The notes under the pieces: model-generated | What the model was told of the DNA's origin: nothing | Databases searched by the model: none | Seen by the model: the letters and a program-made list of their open reading frames with translations, nothing else | In this document: piece by piece, positions 13,540-15,322 of the stretch | Numbering within the stretch: position 1 is the first letter of the stretch | Layout: each line of letters opens with the position of its first letter | Position numbers and translations under genes: made by a program | Assembly: GCA_023129815.1 (NCBI GenBank) | Contig: JAGMBH010000043.1 | Span: 1-15,322, forward strand | Source: Dehalococcoidia bacterium | GTDB taxonomy: Bacteria; Chloroflexota; Dehalococcoidia; GIF9; AB-539-J10 | DNA: 15,322 bases | Direction of reading: 5' to 3'

Positions 13540-13974
13540 GTGGTTCAGGATTCAATACGGATTTTGCAGGCTCAGGGGTATAAGGTGACCAAGCCTCGGA
13601 GGCAAGTGCTTGAGGCTCTGGAGGGAGCACAAAAACCAGTCTCGCCTTATGACGTACAGAGCACTCTACGTAAGCAAGGTAAATATCTAAATCACGTTAC
13701 CATCTACCGCATACTTGATTTGTTTTGCCGCCTCAATCTGGCTCACAAGGTTTTGTCGAGCGGCGGATTCGTGAAATGCGGTTTGGGGAACGAGGCAGGT
13801 TGTCATCGGTTTATGGTCTGCCGCTGCTGTGGAGTCCTTCGGGAGTTCGTTGATGAGGAATTATGTAAGAAGGAAAGTAAGTCTGCCGTGAATCTTGGTT
13901 TCCATACCGAATACCATCTTTCCGAGTCTTCTGGACTCTGTTCTGAATGCTATCGAAAGCGCTTTGGAGAATAG
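13540..13974 (+). CDS. Fur-family metal-dependent transcriptional regulator
   Basis: A 144-aa protein from GTG 13540. The winged helix shows GYKVTKPRRQVLEALEGAQK and VSPYDVQSTLRKQGKYLNHV, with the recognition segment TIYRILDLFCRLNL. The dimerisation/metal domain has CHRFMVCRCCGVLREF and GFHTEYHLSESSGLCSEC, giving two CxxC pairs for structural zinc plus His ligands. The usual HHHH cluster is reduced to one His. Which metal or signal it reads (Zn, Fe, peroxide) cannot be told. An ATG at 13501 opens the same frame, but a promoter lies between the two. The GTG sits about eight bases after the -10, so the mRNA may be leaderless. The membrane protein downstream is a probable target or partner. Confidence 0.9.
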   Translation: MVQDSIRILQAQGYKVTKPRRQVLEALEGAQKPVSPYDVQSTLRKQGKYLNHVTIYRILDLFCRLNLAHKVLSSGGFVKCGLGNEAGCHRFMVCRCCGVLREFVDEELCKKESKSAVNLGFHTEYHLSESSGLCSECYRKRFGE

Positions 13975-13990
13975 AAAGGCCTCTGGTGAG

Positions 13991-14015
13991 GTAGGGGACA
14001 AGCCTCCTCCCCTAC
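13991..14015 (+). promoter_or_regulatory. Intercistronic stem-loop before the membrane protein gene
   Basis: Perfect 8-base arms GTAGGGGA (13991-13998) and TCCCCTAC (14008-14015) enclose nine bases. The loop contains CCTC, able to pair with the GAGG ribosome site at 14019-14022. No T-run follows, so it is not a standard terminator. It may modulate translation. Confidence 0.45.
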
Positions 14016-14026
14016 AGTGAGGAAAA

Positions 14027-14653
14027 ATGTTCAAGCGAATAGCAAAAGAACTCAAGGAACATGCTCCGTTCACTGCTTTAGGGGCGGCCACAGGCATTGT
14101 TATCATGGTTATAATAGTTTTGGGCAATATTTCCTCAGGGGTTTCTCACACCCTTTTTTACACTTTACATCCAATTCATGTTGTATTGAGCGCACTGGCA
14201 ACTACAGCGATGTATATGAGATATGGGAGGGGCAAAATCTGGGTGGCAATTTTAATTGGCTGGACAGGGTCGATTGGTATAGCTACGATAAGCGATGCCA
14301 TAATTCCTTATCTAGGAGGGACTTTACTTCACGTTCCGATGGGATTCGAAGTGCCCTTTATTGAAACCGCAGAAATGCCCGTTATCGGGATTGAAAAGTG
14401 GAAGGTGGTAAATTCTGCCGCACTTATTGGCATTGCCATCGGGTATTGGAAACAAGTAAGCAGGATCCCGCATTTTGGGCACGTACTGTTAAGTACCTGG
14501 GCATCGTTGTTCTACTTTACAGCATTTGGAATAGCTAGCTGGATTCCTTTGCTCCCTTTTATTTTCCTGTTTCTATTTCTGGCAGTTTGGGTTCCATGCT
14601 GCACCAGTGATATAGTGTATCCTCTTCTATTTGTAAGAGAGGTTCCAGAGTAG
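14027..14653 (+). CDS. Polytopic membrane protein next to Fur
   Basis: A 208-aa protein with about six hydrophobic segments: ~15-36 (TALGAATGIVIMVIIVLG), ~44-64, ~70-93, ~129-143 and a long pair ~152-193. Polar residues in or beside helices include H48 and H51 (LHPIHVV), D90 (ISDAII), H102, a double Cys CCTSD (~190-194) and an HFGH pair. They could bind metal, in keeping with the Fur-type gene 52 bases upstream. A GAGGA ribosome site lies four bases before the ATG, next to a stem-loop. I do not recognise a named family; a metal transport or sensing role is inference from context. Confidence 0.75.
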   Translation: MFKRIAKELKEHAPFTALGAATGIVIMVIIVLGNISSGVSHTLFYTLHPIHVVLSALATTAMYMRYGRGKIWVAILIGWTGSIGIATISDAIIPYLGGTLLHVPMGFEVPFIETAEMPVIGIEKWKVVNSAALIGIAIGYWKQVSRIPHFGHVLLSTWASLFYFTAFGIASWIPLLPFIFLFLFLAVWVPCCTSDIVYPLLFVREVPE

Positions 14654-14681
14654 TTATCCTTGGGGCGGGAATCAAGTAGGG

Positions 14682-14888
14682 ATGGATTTAGCACAAGGAT
14701 ATGAGAGAAAGCCGATAGTGGTTATGCCCCAGCGACTGAGCTGCCCTCATTGCCAATTTAGTGTATTAGCGGTGGATGAGGTTCTTGAAGATGGCACCAT
14801 TTGTTGGAGGTGCCTTGGTTGTGGTCGTCATCACTATAAGTTGTGGCGCTGTGGGGAATTCGCCGCTGAAGAATATGATAGCCGGTAA
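14682..14888 (+). CDS. Small zinc ribbon protein
   Basis: A 68-aa protein with one four-Cys ribbon: SCPHCQFSVLAVDEVLEDGT, then CWRCLGCGRHHYKLWRCG. C21/C24 and C45/C48 form the likely pairs, with further Cys (C42, C57) and two His nearby. The ATG at 14682 has AAGTAGGG almost touching it; an in-frame ATG at 14724 would give 54 aa and still keep the ribbon. It lies 28 bases after the membrane protein gene on the same strand. The function is unknown. Confidence 0.6.
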   Translation: MDLAQGYERKPIVVMPQRLSCPHCQFSVLAVDEVLEDGTICWRCLGCGRHHYKLWRCGEFAAEEYDSR

Positions 14889-14891
14889 TAG

Positions 14892-14910
14892 CATCATCCC
14901 TGATGAGTTT
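14892..14910 (+). terminator. Weak stem-loop with short T-run after the small zinc ribbon gene
   Basis: CATCA and TGATG arms around TCCC are followed by AGTTTT, four bases after the stop codon region. The stem is only five pairs, so termination would be weak. Confidence 0.3.
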
Positions 14911-14956
14911 TAACTGGGCAATGCCTTAACCTGATAGCGCGGTCATCTTAGTAGCT

Positions 14957-15000
14957 ATCAGCCTTCAGTTATTAGTTATCAACTAACTGCTGACTGCTAT
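14957..15000. repeat. Low-complexity intergenic sequence of TTATCAGC-like words
   Basis: Words such as CTATCAGC, TTCAGTTATTAG, TTATCAAC and CTGCTGACTGC recur at roughly 7-10 base spacing. Similar quasi-periodic text occurs in intergenic DNA of many bacteria. No gene is present. Confidence 0.35.
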
Positions 15001-15017
15001 GTTATTATATGCTAATG

Positions 15018-15034
15018 GAGAATCTCAGATTCTC
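15018..15034 (+). promoter_or_regulatory. Perfect palindrome before the glycosyltransferase gene
   Basis: GAGAATCT (15018-15025) and AGATTCTC (15027-15034) flank a single base. It sits ten bases after a -10-like TATTAT (15003-15008) and before GGAGG (15050-15054), at operator distance. It could be a repressor site or a 5' leader hairpin. Confidence 0.4.
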
Positions 15035-15062
15035 ACTTGTGGTTCAGAAGGAGGCAGCTAAT

Positions 15063-15322
15063 ATGAAAAGCAAGATAAAGAACTTTGTTGAGGAAGAGAG
15101 GAGGAAATTACCTTTAGAGGATGGGACTGTATATAGCCGCAGAAGGGGGATCCAGCCTTTTTCTGTATCCCCTCTGCAGGACTATATCCCGATAGTGGGC
15201 GAGGAAAAGATAGAAAAACTAGAAAAACTTGCTCGAAAGCTTAAGGGTATAAGAATAATGGAGGTTAATTCTACTATGGTAGGTGGGGGTGTGGCTGAAA
15301 TGCTTTATTCACAGGTGCCATT
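15063..15322 (+). CDS. TreT-like GT4 glycosyltransferase, N-terminal part
   Basis: The frame from ATG 15063 (GGAGG at 15050-15054) runs off the window after 86 codons. Residues ~37-48 read SPLQDYIPIVGE, then EEKIEKLEKLARKL and VNSTMVGGGVAEMLYSQVP. The VNST..GGGVAE(M/I)L loop marks the N-terminal Rossmann domain of trehalose glycosyltransferring synthase-type GT4 enzymes, which join NDP-glucose and glucose. An N-terminal extension of about 35 charged residues precedes it. Donor specificity cannot be decided without the rest. Confidence 0.75.
   Translation, partial: MKSKIKNFVEEERRKLPLEDGTVYSRRRGIQPFSVSPLQDYIPIVGEEKIEKLEKLARKLKGIRIMEVNSTMVGGGVAEMLYSQVP

Noticed and set aside
1..15322. tRNA or rRNA genes
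   Set aside because: No cloverleaf with a TTCRANYC-type T-loop or rRNA signature was seen on either strand by eye; a covariance search would settle it.

Overview
The window looks like a stretch of chromosome from an uncultivated bacterium of moderate GC. Strong AGGAGG-type ribosome sites, sigma-70-like promoters, the mix of families and many short palindromic intergenic repeats fit a Chloroflexota (Dehalococcoidia-like) lineage. That placement is impression and inference, because no marker gene is present. Ordinary housekeeping genes alternate with small accessory modules and gene wreckage.

Layout. Bases 1-430 (minus) carry a hicBA toxin-antitoxin pair cut by the window edge. A 381-base gap with promoter-like sites follows. 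Bases 812-2799 (plus) hold a compact four-gene cassette: three paralogous small winged-helix proteins around a winged-helix plus PD-(D/E)XK-nuclease-like protein. This is the best candidate for an undescribed system. An orphan coding fragment lies at 2793-2927. On the minus strand, 4599-2982 holds a hypothetical coiled protein, a short ORF resembling the C-terminus of type II restriction-methylase subunits, and an AT-rich DUF2971 gene. Bases 4626-5180 contain two mosaic copies of a palindromic MITE-like element around an FmdB-type zinc ribbon gene, plus a duplicated mtnA 3' end. mtnA (methionine salvage) covers 6197-5169.

On the plus strand, 6463-9384 runs a double zinc ribbon protein, a DUF503/YlxP protein and an MrfA-type DEAH helicase. 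After a REP-like palindrome come an AbrB/PIN toxin-antitoxin pair and a nucleotidyltransferase lacking its expected HEPN partner (9574-10752). Next is a transglutaminase-like/zinc-ribbon gene interrupted by one in-frame TAA (10830-11276). It is followed directly by a very unusual fusion of J domain, zinc ribbons, three membrane helices and an extracytoplasmic CAP domain (11283-13292). The last part has a Fur-family regulator, probably leaderless and autoregulated, a polytopic membrane protein likely linked to it, a small zinc ribbon protein, and the start of a TreT-like glycosyltransferase.

Themes. CxxC zinc-binding modules are very frequent (at least six genes). Toxin-antitoxin and nuclease-like genes cluster. 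Several genes carry scars of decay or duplication: the in-frame stop, orphan coding fragments, and duplicated 3' ends of mtnA and of the CAP gene.
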